Positions 17,673-26,152 of a stretch of DNA of 64,000 nucleotides are shown here, piece by piece. The DNA comes from Herbaspirillum sp. CF444 (GTDB lineage: Bacteria > Pseudomonadota > Gammaproteobacteria > Burkholderiales > Burkholderiaceae_D). Each line of letters begins with the position of its first letter. The first letter of the stretch is position 1. The stretch is from contig NZ_AKJW01000026.1 of NCBI RefSeq assembly GCF_000282135.1, positions 18,126 through 82,125 of the forward strand, read 5' to 3'. The notes under the pieces were generated by a model. It was not told the DNA's origin and ran no database searches. It saw only the letters and a list, made by a program, of their open reading frames with translations. Position numbers and translations under genes: made by a program.

Positions 17673-18722
17673 ATGAACAAAAAAGCCGTTGCCGAAAAAC
17701 TTGTCAAAACCAGCAAAGGGAGCCGCGCCACCGGTCGCGTGACGATCGTCGACGTCGCCGGCGAAGCGAAGGTCAGCCCGATGACCGTTTCGCGCGCGCT
17801 GAAGACGCCGGAACTGGTGCAGCAGGAAGCGCGCGACCGCATCGCCGCCGCCATCAGGAAACTCGGCTACGTCCCCAACCAGGCCGCCAGCACGCTGGCT
17901 TCCGCGCGTTCGCAGGTGATCGGCGTGCTGGTGCCGTCGCTGACCAATGCGGTGTTCATCGAGACGCTCAGCGGCATCCGCGACTACCTGTCGCAAGCAG
18001 GTTATCAATTCCTCATCGGCGAGACCGGCTACTCGAAAGAGAAGGAAAGCCGGCTGATCTCCACCTACCTGGCGCATGCGCCCGCAGGCTTTCTGCTGTC
18101 GAGCTCGGACCAGCATGAATTGCTGCGCCGGCAATTGGCAAGCAGCAATATTCCGGCCGTGCGCATGTTCGACCTCGGCAAAAGCAATGCCGACATGTCG
18201 GTGGGATTTTCGCAAACCAAGGCCGGTTATGCGGTGGCGCAGCATCTGATCGAACGCGGCTATCGCCGCCCCGCCTTTCTGGCGGCGCAGCTCGATCCGC
18301 GCATGATGAAACGCCGCGAGGGTTTCCGCAAAGGCCTCGCCGAAGCAGGACTGGATCCGAACGTCGAAGTCTTGCTGCCGACGCCGACCACGGTGGACAT
18401 GGGTGCGCAGCTGCTGGCGCGGGTGCTGGATATTTCACCCGATTGCGATGCGGTATTTTGCTGCAACGACGATCTCGCGCTGGGCGCACTCTTCGAATGC
18501 CAGCGCCGCGGCATCAAGGTGCCGCAGCAAATGGCGATTGCCGGTTTCAACGACTTGTCATGGGCTGCCTGCGCGACGCCATCGATCACCACCATCATCA
18601 CGCCGCGCTACGACATCGGCTACAAGGCGGCGGAATTGCTGATTCGTCAACTCAAGGGCGAACCGGTCGAAAAGGCGCGCCTCGATCTCGGCTTTCAACT
18701 GGCCGTACGTGAAAGCACGTAG
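17673..18722 (+). CDS. gntR: LacI-family regulator of gluconate/idonate genes
   Basis: 349 residues from the ATG at 17673; an earlier in-frame start at 17598 would add a leader without a ribosome site. The N-terminal LacI helix-turn-helix reads VTIVDVAGEAKVSPMTVSRAL (residues ~25-45), followed by the hinge YVPNQAASTLASARS and a periplasmic-binding-like sensor domain. It is divergent from the gntP operon and two matching operators lie between them, so it most likely represses that operon and itself until gluconate, idonate or a phosphorylated product binds. Confidence 0.9.
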   Translation: MNKKAVAEKLVKTSKGSRATGRVTIVDVAGEAKVSPMTVSRALKTPELVQQEARDRIAAAIRKLGYVPNQAASTLASARSQVIGVLVPSLTNAVFIETLSGIRDYLSQAGYQFLIGETGYSKEKESRLISTYLAHAPAGFLLSSSDQHELLRRQLASSNIPAVRMFDLGKSNADMSVGFSQTKAGYAVAQHLIERGYRRPAFLAAQLDPRMMKRREGFRKGLAEAGLDPNVEVLLPTPTTVDMGAQLLARVLDISPDCDAVFCCNDDLALGALFECQRRGIKVPQQMAIAGFNDLSWAACATPSITTIITPRYDIGYKAAELLIRQLKGEPVEKARLDLGFQLAVREST

Positions 18723-18825
18723 ATCCTGCGGCTGGTGCCTGCCACACGTAGCGCGTGACTCATCAATCATCATGTCCGGCAAGGGATTGATGCAACGAGC
18801 ACAACGCATGCTGTACCGCACATAA

Positions 18826-18841
18826 AATTTATCAATAAATT
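18826..18841. promoter_or_regulatory. AT-rich palindrome upstream of ggt
   Basis: AATTTATCAATAAATT is a perfect 7-2-7 inverted repeat about 100 bases before the gamma-glutamyltransferase start, in an otherwise gene-free 220-base gap. It is a candidate operator; the binding protein is unknown. Confidence 0.4.
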
Positions 18842-18942
18842 CTATGGACACGATTTCTCCTGAAGCTACAATCGTCTGGTGCGAAAGCATACGCATCATC
18901 ATAACTAGATTCAAATCAAGATAACCTCCAGGAGAATCACCC

Positions 18943-20706
18943 ATGCGGAAAATCAACGGCTTGCTCAAGCCGGCCACCATGGCATTGCTGCCCCTCTGTA
19001 CTTCCCTCGCCTTCCTGCCTGCCCACGCACAGACCGCTGCGCCGGCAGCCGCGCCAGTGGTCAAGTACGACCTGACCTACGACATCATCAGCCCGGTGAT
19101 GGCGAAAAACGGCATGGTCGCGTCCGAGCAGGAACTGGCGACGCAAGTCGGCCTCGACATCCTCAAACGCGGCGGCAATGCGATCGATGCCGGCGTTGCC
19201 GTCGGCTTCGCGCTGGCGGTCGTGCTGCCGAATGCAGGCAATATCGGCGGCGGCGGCTTCATGATGATCCACGATGCGAAGACCGGTAAAAACGTCGCGC
19301 TCGACTTCCGCGAAATGGCGCCTGCCAAAGCCAGCCGCGACATGTACCTGGACGACAAGGGCAACGTCGCACCGGGCCGCTCGCTGTACACCCACCTGGC
19401 CATCGGCGTCCCCGGCACGGTCGCGGGCCTGACCCACGCGCTGCAAAAATACGGCACGATGAAACTGTCCGACGTGATTGCGCCTGCCGTCAAACTGGCG
19501 GAAAAAGGTTATCCGGTCAGCCCGAGCCTGGCGCTGATCCTGGCCGCGGAACGCGACCACCTCGGACAATGGGAATCGAGCAAGGCGATCTTCTTCAAGG
19601 ATGGACGTCCGCTGCAAGCCGGCGAAAAACTGGTGCAGAAAGACCTGGCCAAATCGCTCAAGCTGATCGCCCAAAAGGGTCCTTCGGTGTTCTATGAAGG
19701 CGAAATCGGCAAGAAGATCGTCGCTGAAATGGACAAGCACAACGGCCTGATCACTGCTGCCGACCTGAAGAACTACAAGGTCGTCGAACGCGAACCCGTG
19801 GTCGGCAACTATCGCGGCTATCAGGTGATGTCGATGCCGCCGCCAAGCTCGGGCGGCATCCACATCATCCAGATGATGAATATCCTGGAACGCTATCCGC
19901 TGAAGCAATACGGCGCCGACAGCGCACAGACCATCCACCTGATGGCCGAAGCGATGAAGCTGGCCTACGCCGATCGCGCGGAATACCTGGGCGATCCGGA
20001 TTTCAACAAGGTGCCGGTCAAGGGCCTGACCTCGCGCGGCTATGCCGACGAACTGGCGAAGAAGATCAATCCCGATCGCGCAACGCCGTCTTCGGAAATC
20101 AAGCCGGGCAAGCCGCAACCGTATGAAAGCGACCAGACCACGCATTTCTCGGTCGCCGACAAGCAAGGCAACCTGGTCGCCACGACCTATACGCTGAACC
20201 TGAACTTCGGCAGCGGCATCGTCGCCACCGGCACCGGCATCACGCTCAACAACGAGATGGATGACTTCTCCGCCAAACCGGGCGTGCCGAACGCCTTCGG
20301 CCTGGTCGGCGGCGAAGCCAACGCCGTCGGCCCGGGCAAGCGTCCGCTGAGCTCGATGTCGCCGACCTTCGTGCTCAAGGACGGCAAGCCTTTCCTGGTC
20401 ACCGGCAGCCCGGGCGGCAGCCGCATCATCACGACCACGATGCAGACCATCCTGAACGTGATCGAGCATGACATGAACGTCGCCGAAGCGACCATCACGC
20501 CGCGCATCCATCATCAATGGGCGCCGGACCAGCTGCGTATCGAAAAGGGCATCAGCGCCGACACGATCAAGATCCTGCAGGACAAGGGTCAAAAGATCAG
20601 CGTGCAGCCTTCGATGGGACGTACGCAGACTATTCAGATCAAGGATGGCGCTTTTTATGGCTATTCGGATCCGCGCAATCCGGATGGACGTACGTTGGGG
20701 TTCTGA
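18943..20706 (+). CDS. ggt: periplasmic gamma-glutamyltransferase
   Basis: 587 residues from the ATG at 18943 (CCAGGAGA upstream). A Sec signal peptide ends near AHA-QT (about residue 29). The proenzyme cleaves itself before the catalytic threonine T399 in SDQTTHFSV, giving large and small subunits. RGGNAIDAGVA lies near residue 65, and SSMSP and GSPGGSRII are in the small subunit. GGT hydrolyses glutathione and other gamma-glutamyl compounds or transfers the glutamyl group in the periplasm, supplying glutamate and Cys-Gly. It is monocistronic with its own terminator. Confidence 0.95.
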   Translation: MRKINGLLKPATMALLPLCTSLAFLPAHAQTAAPAAAPVVKYDLTYDIISPVMAKNGMVASEQELATQVGLDILKRGGNAIDAGVAVGFALAVVLPNAGNIGGGGFMMIHDAKTGKNVALDFREMAPAKASRDMYLDDKGNVAPGRSLYTHLAIGVPGTVAGLTHALQKYGTMKLSDVIAPAVKLAEKGYPVSPSLALILAAERDHLGQWESSKAIFFKDGRPLQAGEKLVQKDLAKSLKLIAQKGPSVFYEGEIGKKIVAEMDKHNGLITAADLKNYKVVEREPVVGNYRGYQVMSMPPPSSGGIHIIQMMNILERYPLKQYGADSAQTIHLMAEAMKLAYADRAEYLGDPDFNKVPVKGLTSRGYADELAKKINPDRATPSSEIKPGKPQPYESDQTTHFSVADKQGNLVATTYTLNLNFGSGIVATGTGITLNNEMDDFSAKPGVPNAFGLVGGEANAVGPGKRPLSSMSPTFVLKDGKPFLVTGSPGGSRIITTTMQTILNVIEHDMNVAEATITPRIHHQWAPDQLRIEKGISADTIKILQDKGQKISVQPSMGRTQTIQIKDGAFYGYSDPRNPDGRTLGF

Positions 20707-20738
20707 TGGTTTAGCTGTTTCTGCTTCATACAATGAGA

Positions 20739-20770
20739 ATGCCGCCTGGTGAGAGTCAGGCGGCATTTTT
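20739..20770 (+). terminator. ggt terminator
   Basis: A strong stem AATGCCGCCTG / CAGGCGGCATT with an 8-nt loop runs into six T's, 33 bases after the ggt stop. Confidence 0.9.
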
Positions 20771-20870
20771 TATTGGTGTGCGGGTTTTGTGTAGCGGTCT
20801 TATTGTGTTTTGTTCCGACGACCGCTTTACGCTATTTGATCTTGTTCTATCGTCGATCAACCGTGCCGGG

Positions 20871-21093
20871 GGTAGCCCGGCGGCTACTCACTTTCTTTGC
20901 TTCGCCAAAGAAAGTAAGCAAAGAAAGGCGACCGCGGGATCCAGGCCCTTCGGGCTTCCCGGTGCTGCGAAGCAAAAAATGGGAAGGGAAAACAACTCGC
21001 TTCGCTCAGACATTTTTCCCTTCTTTTTCCATTTTTCGCATCGCATCACCGGCTGGCTCCAAGCGGTAACTGCCACAGCGGCTCGCCTTCGGC
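20871..21093 (+). repeat. structured multi-hairpin element, copy 1
   Basis: A ~225-nt unit with at least three hairpins: ACTTTCTTTG/CAAAGAAAGT (20890-20899 with 20906-20915), GCCC-TTC-GGGC (20945-20955), and a long stem AAAAATGG + GAAGGGAAAA closing on TTTTCCCTTC + CCATTTTT (20975-21036) with a ~21-nt apical loop. The unit is repeated in inverted orientation at 21258-21480. No gene is supported here; short frames running through it are products of the repeat. Confidence 0.8.
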
Positions 21094-21132
21094 ATCGCGC
21101 TGTCAAACTTACTGCGGGTGTTTTTTAGGCCC

Positions 21133-21221
21133 TCGTCCCAGCGAACGCTGAGACCCAGTGGCGTCAGCGCTTCTCTCAACCGTCTTTACGCCGCTAGGTT
21201 CCAACTTTCGTTGGAACGACG
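21133..21221. repeat. dispersed double-hairpin repeat, copy A
   Basis: It begins TCGTCCCAGCGAACGCTGAG and ends with the TTCCAACTTTCGTTGGAA hairpin followed by CGACGA. Related copies are at 38861-38938 and 62728-62817. It sits in the spacer between the two inverted structured elements. Confidence 0.75.
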
Positions 21222-21257
21222 AAGTAAGAGGATTCAACCACCTCTGTACCCTGGCGA

Positions 21258-21480
21258 GGCGAAGCGAGCCAGTCTGGCAGTTTCCGCTTGAGAGTAGCCG
21301 GTGTCAGCAGGTGAAAATCGGATTAAGAAGGGAAAAATGTCTGAGCGAAGCGAGTTGTTTTCCCTTCCCGATTTTCACCTGCTGGAGCCGGGAACCCCGA
21401 AGGGGCTACGACCCAGCGGTCGCCTTCTTTTGCTTACTTTTCTTGGCGAAGCAAGAAAAGTGAGTGGCTGCCGGGCCACC
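21258..21480 (-). repeat. structured multi-hairpin element, copy 2 (inverted)
   Basis: Read on -, this aligns end to end with 20871-21093. The hairpins are ACTTTTCTTG/CAAGAAAAGT (21436-21445 with 21452-21461), CCCC-GAA-GGGG (21395-21405) and a 16-bp stem AGCAGGTGAAAATCGG/CCGATTTTCACCTGCT (21306-21321 with 21368-21383) enclosing GAAGGGAAAA/TTTTCCCTTC. The stem bases differ from copy 1 by paired changes, while the apical loop is identical. Confidence 0.8.
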
Positions 21481-21554
21481 CTCGGCAAAGGTTGATCGAA
21501 GAAAGAAAAGATTCAATTACCGATATAGCCAGTCAGAACAACACAAAAACACGC

Positions 21555-22418
21555 TTAAGGCCGCTCCACAATCTTCCTCAACACAAACCCCGCCGCCACC
21601 AACCCAAACGAAGCCGTCACCACCATCGCCGACCCAAACCCGGCACAATTCAATCCGGTAACGCCAGCCTCCTGACGACGCCCATCCGCATCGACGGTAT
21701 CCAATCCGTCGGCCGCATCATCAGTATCCACCTCGCAAACCTCACCCTCGGGAAACCGCAACGGCTCCGTCGAGAACACCGCATCGATGCCGAATTTGTT
21801 CTTCGTCCCGCGCGGAAACTTGTGCCAGGCGCGCAGACGCTTGCGCACCTTCGCCAGCAACGGCTCCTGCTCGGTCCGGCACAGATCGCGGATCTCGATC
21901 TTGGTCGGGTCGATCTGACCGCCGGCGCCGCCGCTGGTCAGCAACGGCACCTTGTGTTCGCGGCAATAGGCGATCAGCGCCACCTTGGCGCGCACGTTGT
22001 CGATGGCGTCGATCACGTAGTCGAAGCGGCCGACGCCGATCATCTCGCCGACGTTGTCGGGCGTGAGGAAGTCTTCCACCTCGGTGACTTCGCAATACGG
22101 GTTGATCTGCGCGATGCGCTCGTGCAGCGCCGTGACCTTGGCCTTGCCGAGCGTATCGGTGAGCGCGTGGATCTGGCGGTTGACGTTGGACTCGGCGAGG
22201 TTGTCGAGGTCGATCATGGTGATCTTGCCGATGGCGCTGCGCGCCAGCGCTTCGACGATCCACGAACCGACGCCGCCGACGCCGACGATGCAAATATGCG
22301 CAGCACGAAAACGTGCCAGGCCTTGGGCACCATACAGACGGGCGATGCCGCCGAAGCGGCGGTCGAAATCGATATCGGCGTCGCTGGATGCGACGACAGG
22401 TTGAACATTGGACATCAT
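21555..22418 (-). CDS. tcdA: tRNA threonylcarbamoyladenosine dehydratase
   Basis: 287 residues (second Met at 22415 equally possible). ThiF/E1-like fold: the nucleotide motif GVGGVGSWIVEALARS near residue 46 is followed by DLDNLAESNVNRQ, and DAIDN is near residue 138. The length and the C-terminal hydrophobic tail (GSAMVVTASFGLVAAGFVL) match TcdA (YgdL/CsdL). TcdA uses ATP to cyclise the N6-threonylcarbamoyl group of A37 in ANN-decoding tRNAs; it is membrane-associated through the tail. No sulfur-transfer partner gene is adjacent. It follows the secDF operon on the same strand behind that operon's terminator. Confidence 0.9.
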   Translation of the reverse strand: MMSNVQPVVASSDADIDFDRRFGGIARLYGAQGLARFRAAHICIVGVGGVGSWIVEALARSAIGKITMIDLDNLAESNVNRQIHALTDTLGKAKVTALHERIAQINPYCEVTEVEDFLTPDNVGEMIGVGRFDYVIDAIDNVRAKVALIAYCREHKVPLLTSGGAGGQIDPTKIEIRDLCRTEQEPLLAKVRKRLRAWHKFPRGTKNKFGIDAVFSTEPLRFPEGEVCEVDTDDAADGLDTVDADGRRQEAGVTGLNCAGFGSAMVVTASFGLVAAGFVLRKIVERP

Positions 22419-22438
22419 GGTTATCCGGGTAACAAAGT

Positions 22439-22468
22439 AAAACAGGCTGTTTCCTGAGAAACAGCCTG
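22439..22468 (-). terminator. terminator of the yajC-secD-secF operon
   Basis: Perfect 11-bp stem CAGGCTGTTTC / GAAACAGCCTG (22443-22453 with 22458-22468) with a 4-nt loop and TTTT on -, about 40 bases after the secF stop. Confidence 0.8.
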
Positions 22469-22507
22469 CAGAACAACAATTCTAACGATTAAAACAACTT
22501 CCGGTTT

Positions 22508-23452
22508 TTACACCACCGCACCGTCAGTTTCGTCTTTCGGCTTGGCCGGCTTGATCAGGTCTTCGCGCTTGACGCCCAGCCACATGGCGATCGCTGCCGC
22601 AACGAACACCGACGAATAGATACCGAACAAGATGCCGATGGTCAGCGCGACGGCAAAGTAATGCAGCGTCGGGCCGCCGAAGATCAGCATCGACAAGACC
22701 ATCATTTCGGTGCTGCCGTGGGTGATGATGGTACGGGAAATCGTGCTCGTGATCGCGTGGTTCAACACTTCCGGCGCGGACAGCTTGCCGTAGCGGCGAT
22801 CGCGGAAGGCTTCGCGCACCCGGTCGAACACCACCACCGATTCATTGACCGAGTAGCCCAGCACCGCCAGCACCGCCGCCAGCACGGTCAGCGAGAATTC
22901 CCACTGGAAGAAGGCGAAGAAGCCGAGGATGATCACCACGTCATGCAAGTTGGCGATGACGGCGGCGACCGCGAATTTCCATTCGAAACGGAAGGCCAGG
23001 TAGATCACGATGCCGATCACCACCATGCCCAGCGCCATCAGGCCGTCGTGCGCCAGTTCGTCGCCGACCTGCGGGCCGACGAATTCGACGCGCTGCAGCT
23101 TGACGTCAGGATCCTGCGCCGTCAGCGCGGCGATGACTTTTTCGCTTTGCTGGGTGGAATTGACGCCATGCTGGGCCGGCAGGCGGATCATCACGTCCTG
23201 CGCCGTGCCGAAGCTCTGTACTTGCGTGTCGGTAAAGCCCAGGCCTTCGACCGACTTGCGGATGTTTTCGATGTTGGCCGGCTTGGTGTAGGCGACTTCC
23301 ATCACGGTGCCGCCGGTGAATTCGATCGAGAAGTGCAAGCCCTTGCTCAGCAGGAAGAACACTGCCAGCACGAAGGTCAGCGCCGAGATGACGTTGAATA
23401 TCAACGCATGGCGCATGAAGGGGATATCTTTTTTGATGCGGAAAAATTCCAT
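22508..23452 (-). CDS. secF: protein translocase subunit SecF
   Basis: 314 residues from the ATG at 23452 (AAAGG upstream); an upstream in-frame start would add a charged non-conserved leader. Six membrane segments: TM1 at about 19-37, a periplasmic domain, and a C-terminal five-helix bundle with GYSVNESVVVFDRVRE near residue 200. With SecD it forms the proton-driven RND-type complex that helps SecYEG complete protein export. It is the last gene of yajC-secD-secF, 69 bases after secD. Confidence 0.97.
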   Translation of the reverse strand: MEFFRIKKDIPFMRHALIFNVISALTFVLAVFFLLSKGLHFSIEFTGGTVMEVAYTKPANIENIRKSVEGLGFTDTQVQSFGTAQDVMIRLPAQHGVNSTQQSEKVIAALTAQDPDVKLQRVEFVGPQVGDELAHDGLMALGMVVIGIVIYLAFRFEWKFAVAAVIANLHDVVIILGFFAFFQWEFSLTVLAAVLAVLGYSVNESVVVFDRVREAFRDRRYGKLSAPEVLNHAITSTISRTIITHGSTEMMVLSMLIFGGPTLHYFAVALTIGILFGIYSSVFVAAAIAMWLGVKREDLIKPAKPKDETDGAVV

Positions 23453-23521
23453 CACATACCTTTCAGTTCTGCGCCTCTGCCGTCTGTCGGGCAAAGGCGC
23501 ACGGGATTCTGTTCGCTGCGC

Positions 23522-25420
23522 TTATTTGACTTTGACCTTGACGTCCGACTTCGTGTCGGTGCCGGCGCCCGGTTTCCAGATCTGGCCGATCGCCAGGCTG
23601 GTCAGTTTCTTCTTGCGGCCGTACCACAGGTTGGCCAGGCCGCGCGAGAAGAACACCGCCGAGAACATCGACGTCAGGATACCCAGGCAGTGCACCACCG
23701 CGAAACCGCGAATCGCGCCCGAACCGAAAATCAGCAACGCCAGGCCGGCGATCAGGGTCGTCACGTTGGAGTCGAGGATGGTCGCCCATGCACGGTCGAA
23801 ACCGATGCTGATCGCTGCCTGCGGCGAATTACCGTTGCGCAGTTCTTCGCGGATGCGCTCGTTGATCAGCACGTTGGAGTCAATCGCCATACCCAGCGCC
23901 AGCGCGATCGCCGCGATACCCGGCAAGGTCAGCGTGGCCTGCAGCGTCGACAGCACGGCGATCAGCAGCAGCACGTTGACCGACAGCGCCAGCGCGCTGA
24001 ACAGACCGAACAACTGGTAGTACACGATCATGAAGATGGCCATGGCGGCGAAGCCGTACAGCGTCGCGTCGAAGCCCTTGCGGATGTTTTCAGCGCCGAG
24101 TTGCGGGCCGATGGTGCGTTCTTCGATGATCTCCATCGGGGCGGCCAGCGAACCTGCGCGCAACAGCAGCGCCAGATCGCTCGAGGCTTCCGCCGAACCC
24201 ATGCCGGTGATCTGGAAGCGCGAACCCAGTTCGGAACGGATGGTCGCCACGGTCAGGACTTCCCCCTTGCCTTTTTCAAACAGGACGATGGCCATCGCCT
24301 TGCCGACTTTTTCACGGGTGGCGTCGCGCATCTTGCGGCCGCCGTCGCCGTTGAGGTCGATGCTGACGGCAGGCTGGTGATTCTCATCGAAGCTGGCCGA
24401 GGCGTTGGAGATGTAGTCGCCGGTCAGGACCGGGTCCTTGTACAGCACGACCGGTGCGCCCTTGCCGACCTTGAACAACTCGGAGCCGAAAGGAATCGCT
24501 GCGGTTTCTTCGGTGCCGCGGGTCACGGAGTCGTCGACCATGCGCACTTCCAGCGTGGCGGTGCGACCGATGATGTCTTTCGCGCGGGAGACGTCCTGCA
24601 CGCCCGGCAGCTGGACCACGATACGGTCGGCACCCTGGCGCTGGATGATCGGTTCAGCCACGCCCAGTTCATTGACGCGCTTGGACAGGGTCGAGATGTT
24701 TTGCTTGACGCCGTCTTCCTGCGTTTGCTTGAGCGCTTCAGGACGCAGTGTGGCGACCAGCTTCAGGTCGTCGCCGGTGCCGGCGTCTTGCAAGGCCAGT
24801 TCGGAGACTTCGCCGGCCAGCACGTTGCGCGCCTTGTCGCGGGTGTCGGCATCGCGGAACAGGATGTCGATCTGGTCGCCGTTGCGGTTGATGCCGTTAT
24901 GACGGATGTTCTTGTCGCGCAGCACGCTGCGCACGCTGGACTGCAAACCTTGCAGACGCTTGTTCATCACTGCCTTGACGTCGACCTGCATCAGGAAGTG
25001 CACGCCGCCGCGCAAGTCCAGACCCAGGTACATCGGGAAGGCATGCAGGCTTTGCAGCCACTGCGGCGTGTTCGGCAGCAGGTTGAAGGCGACGATATAG
25101 GTCGGATCGGCAGGATCGGTATTCAGGCCTTTTTCCAGCAAGGTCTTGGCCTTGAACTGGGTGTCGGTATTGGCGAACCGGGCGCGCACGGACGGCGCGG
25201 TGCTGGCGTTATCGAAAATCACGCTCTCTGGCGCGAGGCTGCCTTGTTGCAGGAGCTGCTGCACGCGCCCGGCGACCGAGCTGTCCACCTTGATGGTGGA
25301 TTTGGCGCTGCTGATCTGCACGGCAGGCGATTCGCCGAAGAAGTTGGGCAGCGTATACAGCGTGCCGAACAGCAAGGCGATGACGATTAGGACGTACTTC
25401 CAGAGAGGATAACGATTCAT
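23522..25420 (-). CDS. secD: protein translocase subunit SecD
   Basis: 632 residues with the full SecD architecture: TM1 near the N-terminus, a large periplasmic P1 domain with the LGLDLRGGVHFLMQVD signature at about residues 130-145, and five C-terminal helices with GMAIDSNVLINERIREE near residue 520. It works with SecF in the inner membrane. It lies between yajC and secF, the usual order. Confidence 0.97.
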   Translation of the reverse strand: MNRYPLWKYVLIVIALLFGTLYTLPNFFGESPAVQISSAKSTIKVDSSVAGRVQQLLQQGSLAPESVIFDNASTAPSVRARFANTDTQFKAKTLLEKGLNTDPADPTYIVAFNLLPNTPQWLQSLHAFPMYLGLDLRGGVHFLMQVDVKAVMNKRLQGLQSSVRSVLRDKNIRHNGINRNGDQIDILFRDADTRDKARNVLAGEVSELALQDAGTGDDLKLVATLRPEALKQTQEDGVKQNISTLSKRVNELGVAEPIIQRQGADRIVVQLPGVQDVSRAKDIIGRTATLEVRMVDDSVTRGTEETAAIPFGSELFKVGKGAPVVLYKDPVLTGDYISNASASFDENHQPAVSIDLNGDGGRKMRDATREKVGKAMAIVLFEKGKGEVLTVATIRSELGSRFQITGMGSAEASSDLALLLRAGSLAAPMEIIEERTIGPQLGAENIRKGFDATLYGFAAMAIFMIVYYQLFGLFSALALSVNVLLLIAVLSTLQATLTLPGIAAIALALGMAIDSNVLINERIREELRNGNSPQAAISIGFDRAWATILDSNVTTLIAGLALLIFGSGAIRGFAVVHCLGILTSMFSAVFFSRGLANLWYGRKKKLTSLAIGQIWKPGAGTDTKSDVKVKVK

Positions 25421-25543
25421 ATTGATTCAGCGTTGATGATGAACATCCAGGATGGATTCGTTTGCAGCAAATGTGAACAAGGGCGCATCCGCGTCAAAAA
25501 CAAAATACGCGATGCGCCCATGTCAGCCATGCGGCCGGACCGA

Positions 25544-25876
25544 TTACAGTCCCTTGATGGTGCCCTTCGGCAGCAGCGTGGTGATCGCGGCTTTTTGCAC
25601 GACGACTTCATTGCCTTCGGAAACTTCAACGGTCACGTAGGCATCGGTCACCTTGACGACCTTGCCCAGCAAACCGCCGGAGGTCACGACTTCGTCGCCC
25701 TTGGCCAGTGCGTCCATCATGGCCTTTTGTTCTTTTTGACGCTTCATCTGAGGACGGATCATCAGGAAGTACAGCACAACGAACATCAGGACGATGGGCA
25801 GGAAGCTGGTCAGATTGCCCATCAGGCCGCCTGGGCCTGCAGCAGTAGTTTGTGCAATTGCATCGGTAATAAACAC
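25544..25876 (-). CDS. yajC: preprotein translocase subunit YajC
   Basis: 110 residues from a GTG at 25876, chosen because GGAGCG lies just upstream; the frame continues further up without conservation. One membrane helix (FLPIVLMFVVLYFLMIRPQ, about 25-43) is followed by a small cytoplasmic domain (DEVVTSGGLLGKV). YajC binds SecDF as an accessory subunit of the holo-translocon. It heads the secDF operon. In many proteobacteria tgt lies directly before it; here tgt is ~13 kb away (see findings). Confidence 0.93.
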   Translation of the reverse strand: MFITDAIAQTTAAGPGGLMGNLTSFLPIVLMFVVLYFLMIRPQMKRQKEQKAMMDALAKGDEVVTSGGLLGKVVKVTDAYVTVEVSEGNEVVVQKAAITTLLPKGTIKGL

Positions 25877-25983
25877 GTGTCGCTCCAAATGGTTGTTTAA
25901 AAAATAGCCCCGCATTTTAGCACTGCGCCGGACGCTTACCCCCATTCCGGACGGGCCGAATCGGGGGAAAGCGCCGATAACGG

Positions 25984-26022
25984 AAAAAAGCGGCGAAAAA
26001 GCTGACGAAAAACGGGAGAAAA
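25984..26022. promoter_or_regulatory. helically phased A-tracts (probable curved DNA)
   Basis: A-runs at 25984-25989, 25996-26000, 26008-26012 and 26019-26022 have centres 10.5-12 bp apart, so their bends would add. They lie between the divergent yajC and acyl-CoA synthetase genes. A perfect tandem GGGGGTAC x2 follows at 26068-26083. Confidence 0.5.
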
Positions 26023-26152
26023 CTGTCTTGCCGCGAGGAAAACTTGTTATATCGGCATCGCCAATATGGGGGTACGGGGGTACATTAGCAAGCCGACAAG
26101 AGCAAAGAATTGCCGCGCATTTTGCCAATCACCTCAGGAGACCCGTTCCACC

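Noticed and set aside
20749..21661. Several short frames (up to ~130 codons) in the 20.8-21.6 kb gap
   Set aside because: They run through the inverted structured elements, and the same peptide strings recur in both copies, so they reflect the repeat rather than proteins.
22661..25390. 909-codon open frame on + opposite secD-secF
   Set aside because: It is antisense to two certain genes, is rich in His/Gln/Arg/Asp low-complexity strings and has no ribosome site; it is a by-product of GC-rich codon use.
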